Positions 39,309-48,103 of a stretch of 64,000 nucleotides of DNA are shown piece by piece. The notes under the pieces are model-generated. The model was not told the origin of the DNA. It saw only the letters and a list, made by a program, of their open reading frames with translations, and ran no database searches. Source of the DNA: a virus; the IMG/VR virus record IMGVR_UViG_3300035703_000053, positions 1 to 64,000 of that record. The stretch is one strand, 5' to 3'. The position numbers were made by a program, and so were the translations under genes. Position 1 is the first letter of the stretch. Each line of letters opens with the position of its first letter.

Positions 39309-41058
39309 AACTCATCTCCTTTTGTAGAGCTTCTAATGTGCGATACAGATATGGGGTTAAATCCAATCTCGGATCCGCAGCCATCGGTAAGTCCGGTGAT
39401 TGCGGGTGGGGGGTCTGCATCATTCCACCCACTAGGCGAGCAAATTGAGAGTATGCACCCTGCAATTCGTTCACCATCCTGAAGGGGAACCCCGATAACA
39501 TCGCGGCCCGCTCCTCATCCGTTTTTGAAGGGAAGAGGTATTTCAGTGCTTCAATGCTATCAACACCTAATTCCTGCAGATTTCGTACCACGATGGAGTT
39601 GTTGAGGATGTCTTGGGTTGAATCCTCATAAACAGGGCCCAACCAACGCCAAAGCATGGTCACATCACCATCTGGGATTAATCCCAAAACTCCGGGAGGG
39701 ATTTGTTGTGTACGGAGACAAGCCATCATTAACTGCTTGACTCGATCTTCAAAAACATTAAGTGCTTCTTCATAAGCATTGATGTCTTCATCAGATGCGT
39801 TTTCCGGTAGATCCAGGGGGCGCTCTAATCCTGCTGCTGCGGCAAGCGTTTGACGGAATAACTTTTCTTCTTGGAAAATGATTAATTCAAGACAACGACA
39901 AACACCATAGGTGTACACCGCGTTTGCTTTTTTCTTTGCTGTGGCGGAAACGCGACCAAACAGAGATTTGTATTCGGTTGCCGTCACGCCAGCAGAGATA
40001 GAAAGTTCGTCAACACCGCCAAGTGCTGTGCGAATTTCTTCTCGATATTGACGAGCAAACGAGTTCTGGTCCCCTGTAATAGCATCCGGAACAATATAAC
40101 CAACACGGTCGTTAGGTTCCAGGTTTGCAATGACGCGGGGGACCCTGATAGTACCGTCAACACCACGACTAATTGGATCTTGCTTGAATGTAGAGCGGCT
40201 CAACGCCGACATGCTGTTAAAGCCTGAGTTGGCTGCGATAGACGGCCTTTGAACAACAGAGTCGCCTCCGGTCTCAATAAGGTCAGTTTTTGGACGAGAG
40301 GAAAGAAGTGTTGGATTACCAAAGAATGTGATGTTTTTCCGCATGGTGCGGACAATTTCATCATGCGTGACGATGTGATTAGCGAGTGCATCAAACTCTC
40401 CCACGCCTTCGTTTGAGAAGCCTTTGGGATTGTTAAAGATTTCTACGCAAGGAATGAATCCGAGAGTGTTTTTAAATGTCTTGGTTTTGCCAGGGATAGC
40501 CTGATGGTTAGTATCAAAAGAAATCTCGCCTTCCGAGTGGGTTTCTTCGATTGTTTTGCGCTTGATTGAAAGTCTGATATAACGTTTAATGCCTTGATTG
40601 CCAAGTGTAGCCATACCGGTAAGACTACTGGATGCAACATCTTGCTGATAACCAAAGCCATTACGCACCTTATAGCTATAGATGATTACAACTTCATCTA
40701 GCTCTCCGTCAATGTTGTAGAAACTTCTGTATTCGTGCTTGCGGAAGAAATAGAGGCGATAGTTGTTTTCTGTTGGACGAATATAAAAAATTCCTTGACC
40801 ATCACAAAGGAAATAATCCCAGATGGAATCTAAGCGCGTATCTAGTTGGTTGTATTTAATTATACGGTCGATGAAGTCTTTGCGTTGATTACCAAAGTTA
40901 TCTTGAGCTGGAAAAAATTCAACCCCTTGGCGAATACCAAACAGTTTCATCTGCGAAAGATGAGAGGCGACAATGCCCGTATCAATCATTGACCCACCGT
41001 CTTTTTCAAGGTAGGAGTCAATAATTTCTTTAAGTCGGGATTTAGCGTCGCCTGCCAT
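38695..41058 (-). CDS. Portal protein (787 aa) with dual-coded C-terminal tail
   Basis: Order and size match a portal. Near residue 30 it reads LSQMKLFGIRQGVEFFPAQD, then LDSIWDYFLCDGQGIFYIRP (about 78), IPCVEIFNNPKG (about 200) and the clip/stem region around 330-470 (DELSISAGVTATEYKSLFGR and CLELIIFQEEKLFRQTLAAA). The last about 205 residues are Gly/Pro/Ser-rich and out of frame with the scaffold start. No earlier stop exists, so ribosomes must read through this tail. Portals form the dodecameric DNA gate. Confidence 0.85.
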   Translation of the reverse strand: MAGDAKSRLKEIIDSYLEKDGGSMIDTGIVASHLSQMKLFGIRQGVEFFPAQDNFGNQRKDFIDRIIKYNQLDTRLDSIWDYFLCDGQGIFYIRPTENNYRLYFFRKHEYRSFYNIDGELDEVVIIYSYKVRNGFGYQQDVASSSLTGMATLGNQGIKRYIRLSIKRKTIEETHSEGEISFDTNHQAIPGKTKTFKNTLGFIPCVEIFNNPKGFSNEGVGEFDALANHIVTHDEIVRTMRKNITFFGNPTLLSSRPKTDLIETGGDSVVQRPSIAANSGFNSMSALSRSTFKQDPISRGVDGTIRVPRVIANLEPNDRVGYIVPDAITGDQNSFARQYREEIRTALGGVDELSISAGVTATEYKSLFGRVSATAKKKANAVYTYGVCRCLELIIFQEEKLFRQTLAAAAGLERPLDLPENASDEDINAYEEALNVFEDRVKQLMMACLRTQQIPPGVLGLIPDGDVTMLWRWLGPVYEDSTQDILNNSIVVRNLQELGVDSIEALKYLFPSKTDEERAAMLSGFPFRMVNELQGAYSQFARLVGGMMQTPHPQSPDLPMAADPRLDLTPYLYRTLEALQKEMSYAGRYRPIDPTDEPSASGRRSEQLRGGSSGTSSSSGQLPGGSGGVPSGYQLPPSGTSGEPQLPIQPYSVRPPIPTGGNLGGESLGVGVQQGGEPAERTSPVPVPGSVVNTDDSVFPGQLRSGQQPSYATIGSADLVSQPGILAQLFPNLLDSFLGANRGSGGNEPGKPPGDGRVRTGGSGPAEQLRSKPGANAGQRRRVGKSSR

Positions 41059-41095
41059 TATCGTGATCGTTTAATAGAATACTAACAAAATATTT

Positions 41096-41617
41096 TTAAA
41101 TTGCGCCTGTTCCTAACTCGCCTTGTAAGCCAGGTCCTTGATAAGGACCAAAATACGGGCGGATACCGGGGCGCATTGGTTGGGTCATGCCTTGCGGCCA
41201 CCGATAATTTCGCAGAGGATTTACAGAATTGTTTTTACTTGGATCATACGGCATCCGTTCATCTAAAAGATTAGTGCGTGCTGCGCCAGGTATGTCAGTC
41301 CAACTTTCTTGCGTGCCGCGATCTAAAATTTGTTGCCACGAAGGTTTTGCTTGTGCAATCAAGCCGTCTACGTTACCAATTCCCGCAAGTGGAAGTTGCG
41401 GTCCAGTGCGGCGAAGAAAAATTTCTTTTTCGTTTGGGTTATCTGTTTTTATCCCTTTGTTATAAATTTTTTGCTGTCGTTGATCACGTTTGAAGGCTTC
41501 GGGATCAATAGCACTACCTTCTCCACCAATAAAATTTCCGCCGGCCAAAAAGTTGCTATTGGGGAGGGCTCCAGCATTGCCCATGTCAACTGGTTGGCCG
41601 CCGTAAACCCTATACAT
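41096..41617 (-). CDS. Hypothetical virion-block protein (173 aa)
   Basis: The protein starts MYRVYGGQPVDMGNAGALPN and is rich in Gly, Pro and Gln, with RRTGPQLPLAGIGNVDGLIA in the middle and MRPGIRPYFGPYQGPGL near the end. It looks disordered and may be a virion-interior protein. No homologue is recognised. It precedes the portal gene in the same transcript. Confidence 0.5.
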   Translation of the reverse strand: MYRVYGGQPVDMGNAGALPNSNFLAGGNFIGGEGSAIDPEAFKRDQRQQKIYNKGIKTDNPNEKEIFLRRTGPQLPLAGIGNVDGLIAQAKPSWQQILDRGTQESWTDIPGAARTNLLDERMPYDPSKNNSVNPLRNYRWPQGMTQPMRPGIRPYFGPYQGPGLQGELGTGAI

Positions 41618-41640
41618 ATTTCTTAAAAGTTTTTTTTATT

Positions 41641-41823
41641 CTACTCTTCTAAAACTTCATAACCAAACGAATCATGGACTTTGGTTAGCACAACTCCTTC
41701 GCCACGCAAATCCCAATTCAAAACATCGCCTTCTTGCCAGCCAAGCTCTTCAATCAATTCTTCGGGAAATGTAATGAACTGATCTCCGTTTTCGTCTTCC
41801 TGTACTTCAACAATGTAGCTCAT
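41641..41823 (-). CDS. AbrB/MazE-like small DNA-binding protein (60 aa)
   Basis: The fold pattern is a swapped-hairpin AbrB type: MSYIVEVQEDENGDQFITFP then EELIEELGWQEGDVLNWDLR. The turn F-P-E-E-L-I-E-E-L-G-W-Q-E-G-D matches the AbrB core P..l....g...gd. Cyanophages often encode such proteins. It may regulate late genes or act as an antitoxin, but no toxin partner is visible. Confidence 0.6.
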   Translation of the reverse strand: MSYIVEVQEDENGDQFITFPEELIEELGWQEGDVLNWDLRGEGVVLTKVHDSFGYEVLEE

Positions 41824-42122
41824 TTTGACAAAAGCTTTTCCATTAGCTTATCAAGCTTAATATTGATCTGCTTGAAGTTATCGTGCATTTCTTGGATTTC
41901 CCTTAGAAAGTCCACCTTAAGAACATACTCCAAAGGCATGCGATTGATTTGGTTTTCCAGGGAGTTAACCCGGTTTTCTTGTGCAGACAACATTAGATGA
42001 ACCTGCTTGATCCGTTCGTGTGCACGGCTTAAGATTCTGTTGGCTACCCAGGAACCCCCGGTAAAGGCAGAAACAGCAGCCGTAAGCCCGAGGGCTAGGT
42101 ATTCTGGGCCCACAAGTAACAA
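41820..42122 (-). CDS. Membrane-anchored coiled-coil protein (holin-like candidate)
   Basis: An N-terminal membrane helix (LALGLTAAVSAFTGGSWVAN) is followed by a charged coiled coil (KQVHLMLSAQENRVNSLENQ, INIKLDKLMEKL). This single-span plus coiled-coil design occurs in some phage holins and spanin-like proteins. The location directly after terminase also fits a packaging accessory. It overlaps the AbrB-like gene by four bases. Confidence 0.5.
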   Translation of the reverse strand: MLLVGPEYLALGLTAAVSAFTGGSWVANRILSRAHERIKQVHLMLSAQENRVNSLENQINRMPLEYVLKVDFLREIQEMHDNFKQINIKLDKLMEKLLSK

Positions 42123-42144
42123 CGCATTTTTTTAATTCTAAAAC

Positions 42145-43671
42145 CTAGTAATCAAGATGTAACTCGCCCTTACGCATAAGACCATTAACCAACCAGACCA
42201 ATGCATCAACGCAGTCGTCGTGACTGCTAACACCAAAGTTGGTCAATTCTTCAAACATTGCAGTAAAGTTTCTAAACCGATTGAAAATAATTTTGCGATC
42301 TTCAAACATACCAATAATGCCTCTGAAACGAGCAAGTTTATCAGCCCTGAAACCTTTAACCGGGTGCCAATGCAAGTTATACAAGCTTTCATTGGTTAAA
42401 CAAATTCGTTTGAAATCGGCCTCCAGGGATGCCTGGTATGCAACTGCTTCACTCCAGATGTCACACGTTGAATAAGTAGGGAAATAATTACCTGCTTCAT
42501 CTCGACCAAGAATTGACCAATCATTAAGCAATTCTTTAAGAGCATCAAGTTTTTCCAGATTACCCATGACGCGCAACCGGCGATAATCAATAATATGTAT
42601 CTTGTCTCCAATGCGTCCACCAAGAATCATCACTGTATAGTCATTTTTTTCCTTTGTTCCAACAGAAAGGTCAACGCCAATACCAAGAGTGTCAAACTCT
42701 GTTGCAATTTCAGCTTTAACAATTAACTCTGGTGCCAGGGAGAGTTCATTTTGCCTGACAATTTGATTCATGTACTGGAATGAAAAAGCAATAGGAGCTT
42801 GCCGTTTCTTTTCTTTTAAGTACTCTAATGACCACATCTCTGGCCAATAAGACAGCTCATCCCCTGTTACTGGATCTGTTTTAATGGCAGGAAGAACGAT
42901 TTGCTGCCAGTTGTTTTGTTCATTGAAAGTGGTTGCATGAATATCGTCGTGACGGAAGCGAGTACCGAGACAAATCGCCCGCCCGCCTTCAAACATAGTT
43001 GGCGAGATCACAGCATTCCAGTTGTCCTGCATCATCTTTCTGATGTCAGGGTTGGCAATATCCGCAGAACTTTTAATAGCGTCGTCAATACAGATTAAGT
43101 GACTACGCTTAGAAGTCACTGAACCTTTTAGGCCTGCGGCACATAATGTAAATTGTTCGTCACCGGTAACATCAATGCCGGCAAACTTGTGATCAATAGA
43201 CCAATACTCGTTGCTAGTAACGTTTTTTAAAAGACGGACTGTTGGAAATACTTCTTGATATCGTTTGCTTTCAATGATTCGTTTGATGGTTGCAGACTTT
43301 GAACGAGCAATGTCAACGGTATATGACAGGTAAAGCACCTGCAAGGGTTTCTTTGCTGTTGTGTGGACGCCTATAGCCCAAGCGGCAAACAAGCCCAGTA
43401 CGGTGCTCTTGGCTGAGCCCCTAGGAGCTAAAAGGTCAATGTTTGGCCCAGCAATTTTTACCAGGCAAGAACTGTCTTGTCCTGTTACAAACTTATGGTG
43501 CCACTCTTTGTGGTGTTCTGCGGGAGGCTTATCAGCTACGTATTCACAAAAGTATCCAAAGTCTTCGCGTGCCCTCTGGATATCTTTAATATTTTTGGGA
43601 TCTTTAATTAACTTCCTTTGTGCAGCTGCTTTGGCGTTACGGCGATGTGCTAGGTGTACGTAAGCAGGCAC
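42145..43671 (-). CDS. terL: Terminase large subunit
   Basis: Walker A is LLAPRGSAKST (residues 80-90). A LICIDDAI block near 193 is Walker B with the following acid, and LGTRFRHDDIH near 237 fits the coupling motif. The C-terminal nuclease has GIGVDLSVG near 330, a TCDIWSEAVAY block near 406 and DDCVDALVWLVNG near the end, supplying the three acidic metal ligands. The 508-residue enzyme would pump and cut DNA concatemers. The small-subunit candidate is the gene at 43921. Confidence 0.9.
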   Translation of the reverse strand: MPAYVHLAHRRNAKAAAQRKLIKDPKNIKDIQRAREDFGYFCEYVADKPPAEHHKEWHHKFVTGQDSSCLVKIAGPNIDLLAPRGSAKSTVLGLFAAWAIGVHTTAKKPLQVLYLSYTVDIARSKSATIKRIIESKRYQEVFPTVRLLKNVTSNEYWSIDHKFAGIDVTGDEQFTLCAAGLKGSVTSKRSHLICIDDAIKSSADIANPDIRKMMQDNWNAVISPTMFEGGRAICLGTRFRHDDIHATTFNEQNNWQQIVLPAIKTDPVTGDELSYWPEMWSLEYLKEKKRQAPIAFSFQYMNQIVRQNELSLAPELIVKAEIATEFDTLGIGVDLSVGTKEKNDYTVMILGGRIGDKIHIIDYRRLRVMGNLEKLDALKELLNDWSILGRDEAGNYFPTYSTCDIWSEAVAYQASLEADFKRICLTNESLYNLHWHPVKGFRADKLARFRGIIGMFEDRKIIFNRFRNFTAMFEELTNFGVSSHDDCVDALVWLVNGLMRKGELHLDY

Positions 43672-43704
43672 AGTATTAATTCAGTGTATTAACTGAATCG
43701 TAGC

Positions 43705-43869
43705 CTATTTAGACTTAGATTTGGAACGTTTACTCTCTTGGTACTTACGGGCCTTGTCAAGAGCAGCTTTACGCTTTTCTTTGTCCGACATCTCAGTACC
43801 GTCTTCGTTCTTGGCTTCTTTTTTCTTGAGGTATTCAAGAAATTGAGGTGGCATTTTGCTACTAGCCAT
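43705..43869 (-). CDS. Small Lys-rich protein (54 aa)
   Basis: The frame MASSKMPPQFLEYLKKKEAK is followed by a charged helix and ends RKYQESKRSKSKSK. High Lys and Ser content suggests nucleic-acid binding. It lies between the two terminase-related genes. Similar basic tails appear in several small proteins of this phage. Confidence 0.6.
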   Translation of the reverse strand: MASSKMPPQFLEYLKKKEAKNEDGTEMSDKEKRKAALDKARKYQESKRSKSKSK

Positions 43870-43920
43870 CAGCAAATAATCTGCAGAAGTTAAATTACTT
43901 TATGTTTATTTTAACTGGGA

Positions 43921-44538
43921 CTACTCTTCTAACTGCATTCGAGACCAAACGCTCATTGAAGCTTCTTCCAAGGGACCTTCGTAGGGGTCATCTTTGAAAA
44001 TCATAAGCAACTCACGGATGGCACGATCAGCACCAGCCATCAGCAAGCCCTTGCGATCTTTAGTAGATGTAAATTGCTCAACCTGTGCAATAGTCCCTCG
44101 TAACTCTTTTTGTAGTGCTGCGATACGTGCAACACCTGCATCTCGTTTTACGATTTTGTTTTCAATGTCTTCCCGAAGTTTTCGCATATCTTCCAGCATC
44201 TCCTCAATTTCCCCCAGTAGGGTTTTGCGGTGATCTGGTTTTCTATAGTTTTGTTTGATCCAAAGGTCGCACGCTGTGATACTACCGGTGTAACCAAGGA
44301 ACCTAGCGTAAAGATAAATTTCTACAACCGAATAATTGTCTTCGGCAAAATAGCAGAAAGTTTCTTGTTCTGCTGCATCTAAATTATCGACCCAGTGCTC
44401 AAAGAGCTCAATATCGATAAGCTCGTTGGGCCTGATTGTAGTCTCGCTCTTCGTCTCTTTGTCTGTACTGCTGTTGCTGCTCGGCAGAGGTGCGGGACTC
44501 TTCTGCACCTTTACCGATGGTTTCTCGCTCTTGTTCAC
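43921..44538 (-). CDS. Terminase small subunit candidate (205 aa)
   Basis: The protein has a disordered N-terminus, then FEHWVDNLDAAEQETFCYFA and TGSITACDLWIKQNYRKPDH, which could be a helix-turn-helix. A long coiled coil follows (LLGEIEEMLEDMRKLREDIE, KRDAGVARIAALQKELRGTI). This DNA-binding plus coiled-coil plan and the place upstream of terL fit TerS, but no signature confirms it. Its start overlaps the preceding gene by 131 nt in another frame. Confidence 0.5.
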   Translation of the reverse strand: MNKSEKPSVKVQKSPAPLPSSNSSTDKETKSETTIRPNELIDIELFEHWVDNLDAAEQETFCYFAEDNYSVVEIYLYARFLGYTGSITACDLWIKQNYRKPDHRKTLLGEIEEMLEDMRKLREDIENKIVKRDAGVARIAALQKELRGTIAQVEQFTSTKDRKGLLMAGADRAIRELLMIFKDDPYEGPLEEASMSVWSRMQLEE

Positions 44539-44656
44539 CAGCAGTCTCCATTTTTTTCTTAGAGAATTCGTAAGCCACGCCAGCAGCCTGACGATATTTG
44601 TCTAGATCAAACCAATCATCAACATCGGTTTGCCCTGCGGGAACGGTGCTAGCCAT
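44408..44656 (-). CDS. Gln/Glu/Arg-rich small protein (82 aa)
   Basis: MASTVPAGQTDVDDWFDLDK is followed by helix-forming charged repeats (KGAEESRTSAEQQQQYRQRD). The last 131 nt overlap the TerS candidate in another frame; either start could be later than shown. Related acidic DIDxFD-like phrases occur in the two genes upstream. Unknown function. Confidence 0.45.
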   Translation of the reverse strand: MASTVPAGQTDVDDWFDLDKYRQAAGVAYEFSKKKMETAGEQERETIGKGAEESRTSAEQQQQYRQRDEERDYNQAQRAYRY

Positions 44657-44702
44657 GGCTTGTAAATCTTACAAAAAGTAAAAATTTTAACTATGCAAAA
44701 AT

Positions 44703-44849
44703 TTAAACATAATTAATGGGTTTGTTTTCCAGGGAACTTTGGCGCTGTTGTTCGTTTTTGGAACTAGTAAGTCGCTGGAGCAACTGTTCAAACTTATTGA
44801 TATCAAAGGAATCGTTTCCTTCAGGCTGTGAGGCAGAAGTAGATAGCAT
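44703..44849 (-). CDS. Small paralogue of the 44855 gene (48 aa)
   Basis: FDINKFEQLLQRLTSSKNEQ followed by QRQSSLE aligns with FDIDRFDTLLQRLEGSKGRQ and QRQKSVE of the 44855-45151 protein. This small gene is therefore a duplicate of its neighbour's C-terminal module, without the N-terminal part. Its role is unknown; the short helix may dock onto a shared partner. Confidence 0.6.
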   Translation of the reverse strand: MLSTSASQPEGNDSFDINKFEQLLQRLTSSKNEQQRQSSLENKPINYV

Positions 44850-44854
44850 GGTTA

Positions 44855-45151
44855 TTAGAAATTACTCATCATAGAAGCAAGGCCTTGGGCAAAAATGTCA
44901 CGACGGCCTTCAACGGATTTTTGACGCTGTTGGCGACCCTTGGAGCCTTCCAAGCGTTGAAGAAGCGTATCAAACCGATCAATATCAAAGTCATCAGCAC
45001 CAAACTGCTTTTCTGCAGCTTGCTCTTTTAACGCATTGCGCTTAGCTTCATTGATTTCACCACGCTTGAATGCGTCTTCAATAGCACTTACTTTACCTGC
45101 ATAGACATTGTAATCCTCTCCTTTGCCAGTTTCCCACCAATTGCGAGCCAT
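44855..45151 (-). CDS. Hypothetical helical virion-block protein (98 aa)
   Basis: MARNWWETGKGEDYNVYAGK is the probable start. A helix-rich middle (AFKRGEINEAKRNALKEQAA) leads to the FDIDRFDTLLQRLEG module that is duplicated downstream, then GRRDIFAQGLASMMSNF. No known family. Probably a virion-assembly or interior protein by context. Confidence 0.55.
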   Translation of the reverse strand: MARNWWETGKGEDYNVYAGKVSAIEDAFKRGEINEAKRNALKEQAAEKQFGADDFDIDRFDTLLQRLEGSKGRQQRQKSVEGRRDIFAQGLASMMSNF

Positions 45152-45203
45152 GTTGATAACCAATTAAGTGAACTTCTTGTTTATTATAGCAAATGTACCA
45201 ATA

Positions 45204-46097
45204 TCAAGAAAAATTAAACGAACCAATAAGAGCCTTGTACATATCACCGCTTGAGGAAATACGCTGAACTTCTTTAGCACCTTGATTCCTAAGGTCTTGT
45301 ACCTCTTTATCAATAGCACCTTGTAAACCAGTCAAACCAGCACTATATAAGTACTGCCTGGTATCACGGATGTTTTGAGTTTGCTCTTCAATTTCAGCAG
45401 GTGTACCAGTAAAGCTGTCACCAATTTGCGGAAGTTCGACACCAGCCCTGGACGCAATCTCGCCTTTATAAGTAGGAAGAAGATTTTGGGAAAATTTAAA
45501 CGCACGCTTGCCGGTTCTCTCTCCGGCTTGATCGGTCGTTTGTTGTCCATACATTGTGTCGTAATAGTTGTCGAGATAACTTTTATTGAATTTTTTTTGA
45601 AACTCGGGACTTTTAAGGATCGAATCCCGAAGGTCATCGTTACTTTTGTAATAACCCTGGTTAAAGCGTTCCAGGGCCTTTTGTTTTTCTTCTGCTGTTG
45701 CAGAGCGCCCCAGGTTTTCTTCGTATGCTGCTTCAATGGCCGTTGAACGCTGACCAGGAAGCAGTTCTTTGGTATAGATGTCAGTCAGCGCTGTAATATC
45801 TTCCTCAGGAGGATTTAGACTGTATTTAGATGCATAATCACGAAGTTGTGAAGTTGCATCTTGATAGTTAAGAAGACCCTGGCGCATTTGCGATTCAATG
45901 CCGCTACGCAAACCACCGTAGGCAAGTTGTGCCGACGCTTTTCTTGCCGCTTCTTTATTTATTGCTGCTTCTTTTTCTTCCTGCGCACGCTGATCAGCAA
46001 GACTTTCTTTTTCTTGTTGATACCTCAAATATTTCTCAAAGGAGTCATCCTTTGGAATATTGGGTGGTTGATAGTTAACCGTACGACTTCCGCCCAT
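45204..46097 (-). CDS. Virion-block protein with DUF4214-like segment (297 aa)
   Basis: After a charged coiled N-terminus, residues about 125-185 (YEENLGRSATAEEKQKALER and LRDSILKSPEFQKKFNKSYL) match the DUF4214-type plan: Y...LGR.a......(W/F)...G.....l...il.SPEF. That domain is common in cyanobacterial secreted and surface proteins. The rest is helical. It is probably an ejected or tail-associated protein. Confidence 0.55.
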   Translation of the reverse strand: MGGSRTVNYQPPNIPKDDSFEKYLRYQQEKESLADQRAQEEKEAAINKEAARKASAQLAYGGLRSGIESQMRQGLLNYQDATSQLRDYASKYSLNPPEEDITALTDIYTKELLPGQRSTAIEAAYEENLGRSATAEEKQKALERFNQGYYKSNDDLRDSILKSPEFQKKFNKSYLDNYYDTMYGQQTTDQAGERTGKRAFKFSQNLLPTYKGEIASRAGVELPQIGDSFTGTPAEIEEQTQNIRDTRQYLYSAGLTGLQGAIDKEVQDLRNQGAKEVQRISSSGDMYKALIGSFNFS

Positions 46098-46109
46098 TTT
46101 TACCTCCTG

Positions 46110-46604
46110 TTAGACAACCATAGAACTAACATTTGTTGGAGCTTTAGGCCCAAACATTGCAGCCATGCCGCCTTCAATTTGTGCCTGGTTGCGCTTCATA
46201 TTAAGCAGGTTTTCAAACCTTTGAGCAGCTTGTGCCTCAGGACTGATTTTGGCAAAACGCGAACGACGCGCTCCTTCTGTAATGCCTGCAAGTTCTTTTT
46301 CAAACCCTGGACCTAACTCCCACTCACGCCCGCGTTGCTGTCGACCAAATTCAAGGTCAGCAGCTGTTTGGCCAAAGACTCGTGCGCCGAGGTTTTCACC
46401 GAGTTGAGCATACATGCCCTCTCGGTTAAGCATTGCACTTGTTTCAAGTGCGGAGTTTTGTGCCCGGAGTTGTGCCTCCAGACCGGAGCGCATAATATCT
46501 TGCTGGCGCTGCTGGCTAGCAATCTGAAATGGCAAGCCAACTAGGCCAATACCTGCTGAAACCAGCGGACCACCAGCTCCTGACCAAAATCCCGATGCCG
46601 CCAT
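46110..46604 (-). CDS. Internal virion/ejection protein candidate (164 aa)
   Basis: A hydrophobic start (FWSGAGGPLVSAGIGLVGLP) is followed by a long amphipathic Gln/Arg-rich helix (QQRQQDIMRSGLEAQLRAQN) and another near the end. This resembles short podovirus internal core proteins, though no homologue is recognised. It shares the minus-strand late transcript. Confidence 0.5.
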   Translation of the reverse strand: MAASGFWSGAGGPLVSAGIGLVGLPFQIASQQRQQDIMRSGLEAQLRAQNSALETSAMLNREGMYAQLGENLGARVFGQTAADLEFGRQQRGREWELGPGFEKELAGITEGARRSRFAKISPEAQAAQRFENLLNMKRNQAQIEGGMAAMFGPKAPTNVSSMVV

Positions 46605-46651
46605 TTAATCGACCTTAATTATTTGTATTTTAATACAGGTATTCAAGACAA

Positions 46652-47191
46652 CTAACCAAAGTAACGAGAGATGGGAACTCCGTAGCTCGCGCCTTGGATT
46701 TGTTGACGAGGGAATGTGCGATACGTTTCAGACACAACACCCGGGATATCTCCGTACAACCTAGCCATTAACTCGCGTTCACCAGCACCACCAAAGGCTG
46801 ATGCAATAGTTCCAGGGAGTTTATTAATTTGATTGTACATTGATGTGATGCCCAGACTTTCTTTACCTAGTTCCTGGGCACGTTTTGCATTTTCATATTG
46901 AATATCGGCGTTCATTTTTAAAAGTTTTTGGTAATCTTCCGGAGATGTCTTTTGAGATTCAGCAATAAGGCCGACTAGTCCAATAGCTTTTTCGTCGGGA
47001 GTTGCGTCTGCGTATCCAGGTGTATTACGGAGCTCGGCAATCTTTTCGACCAGGGTTTTGTTTTGTGTGGGTTGTGCAGAGCCAGGTGAAACAAGCTGAG
47101 GTGTATTAGCACCAAGGCCAAACATGCCTAATTTTTCTCCCGCAGACCAGCGGAAGTTATTTGGATTGAATGCTTGTTGATAATATCCCAT
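46652..47191 (-). CDS. Virion-block protein (179 aa)
   Basis: MGYYQQAFNPNNFRWSAGEK is the likely start. A helical centre (LVEKIAELRNTPGYADATPD, KTSPEDYQKLLKMNADIQYE) and a Gly/Arg-rich end (FPRQQIQGASYGVPISRYFG) follow. No recognised domain. Context suggests an internal or tail protein. Confidence 0.5.
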   Translation of the reverse strand: MGYYQQAFNPNNFRWSAGEKLGMFGLGANTPQLVSPGSAQPTQNKTLVEKIAELRNTPGYADATPDEKAIGLVGLIAESQKTSPEDYQKLLKMNADIQYENAKRAQELGKESLGITSMYNQINKLPGTIASAFGGAGERELMARLYGDIPGVVSETYRTFPRQQIQGASYGVPISRYFG

Positions 47192-47193
47192 GA

Positions 47194-48060
47194 TCAACCA
47201 AAGCTAATGGACGGCGCTTGCAGGGTTGAGCCAGAGTATGGGTTGGCGCTGATCGCAGTACGAAGAGTAGCGCCTGCTTCAGCCATGCCTTGACCAGCTA
47301 ACTTAAACGAGCCGGCTTGCCGTCCCAGGGTCTGATAGGCAGCTGACTGAGTGTTAATTAAAGCTTGTTGATTGATCAGCTGTTGACGCATTGTGCGTTC
47401 AGCTAAAGGCTGAAGAGATTTCTGGAGTTGAATATAGGAATTAACTTGATCTTGCATTGCTTGGCGATCAAGCCCTAGCTGGGACTGACCAATTGCACCT
47501 TGCCGTTGAACCTCATACTCAAGGTCGCGCTGACGCTGAATACGCTCGCGGGCCGCATCTGAAACAGGAATTTCAGGCGTTAAAGGAGTTCTGGGTACAG
47601 AAATATCGGCACCACCAGCGCCTTTCTTGCCTTCTTCTGCAGCCCCAAACAAAGATGCAGTACCTGCTTGTGCAGCGGCAGGAGCAAGTAATTGCAGTGC
47701 ACCACCAGCTAGCTTCATTGGCAGGCTACCTTTCATCAGTAAATTACTGAAGGGCGCCGTAATGGCTGCTGCACCAAGACCAGCGGCGGTACTAGCAATA
47801 CCTGGTACAAGCCCTTGTTGCTGGAAGGTTTGCAGTGCGCCAGGGGCAAGACCAATGGCCGTGGCACCATAGCCGGCAGCGGCACGCATTCTGCCTTGCG
47901 CAGCGGGGGCATCTAAGTTCTGCAGACCTTGCTGAAGATATTCACCTGCACCTCCCATGGCTTCACCCAGACGACGCTGGTAATAGCGCGTACGTGCGCC
48001 TAATAAAGTCAGTGGATCGTCTAAAGGGTTTAGCCTAGAACTAGGAGCCTGATCCGCCAT
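47194..48060 (-). CDS. Ala/Gly-rich internal virion protein (288 aa)
   Basis: An N-terminal LNPLDDPLTLLGARTRYYQR parallels the 31939-32850 protein. A long Gly/Ala membrane-prone region (AAGYGATAIGLAPGALQTFQ, STAAGLGAAAITAP) follows, then a Gln-rich coiled region (QRQRDLEYEVQRQGAIGQSQ). This composition fits a protein that is ejected with the DNA and crosses or coats membranes. The function is inferred. Confidence 0.55.
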   Translation of the reverse strand: MADQAPSSRLNPLDDPLTLLGARTRYYQRRLGEAMGGAGEYLQQGLQNLDAPAAQGRMRAAAGYGATAIGLAPGALQTFQQQGLVPGIASTAAGLGAAAITAPFSNLLMKGSLPMKLAGGALQLLAPAAAQAGTASLFGAAEEGKKGAGGADISVPRTPLTPEIPVSDAARERIQRQRDLEYEVQRQGAIGQSQLGLDRQAMQDQVNSYIQLQKSLQPLAERTMRQQLINQQALINTQSAAYQTLGRQAGSFKLAGQGMAEAGATLRTAISANPYSGSTLQAPSISFG

Positions 48061-48103
48061 ATCTAACTGTATTTATATGTTTAAATTCTATCAGTATTGA
48101 TAT

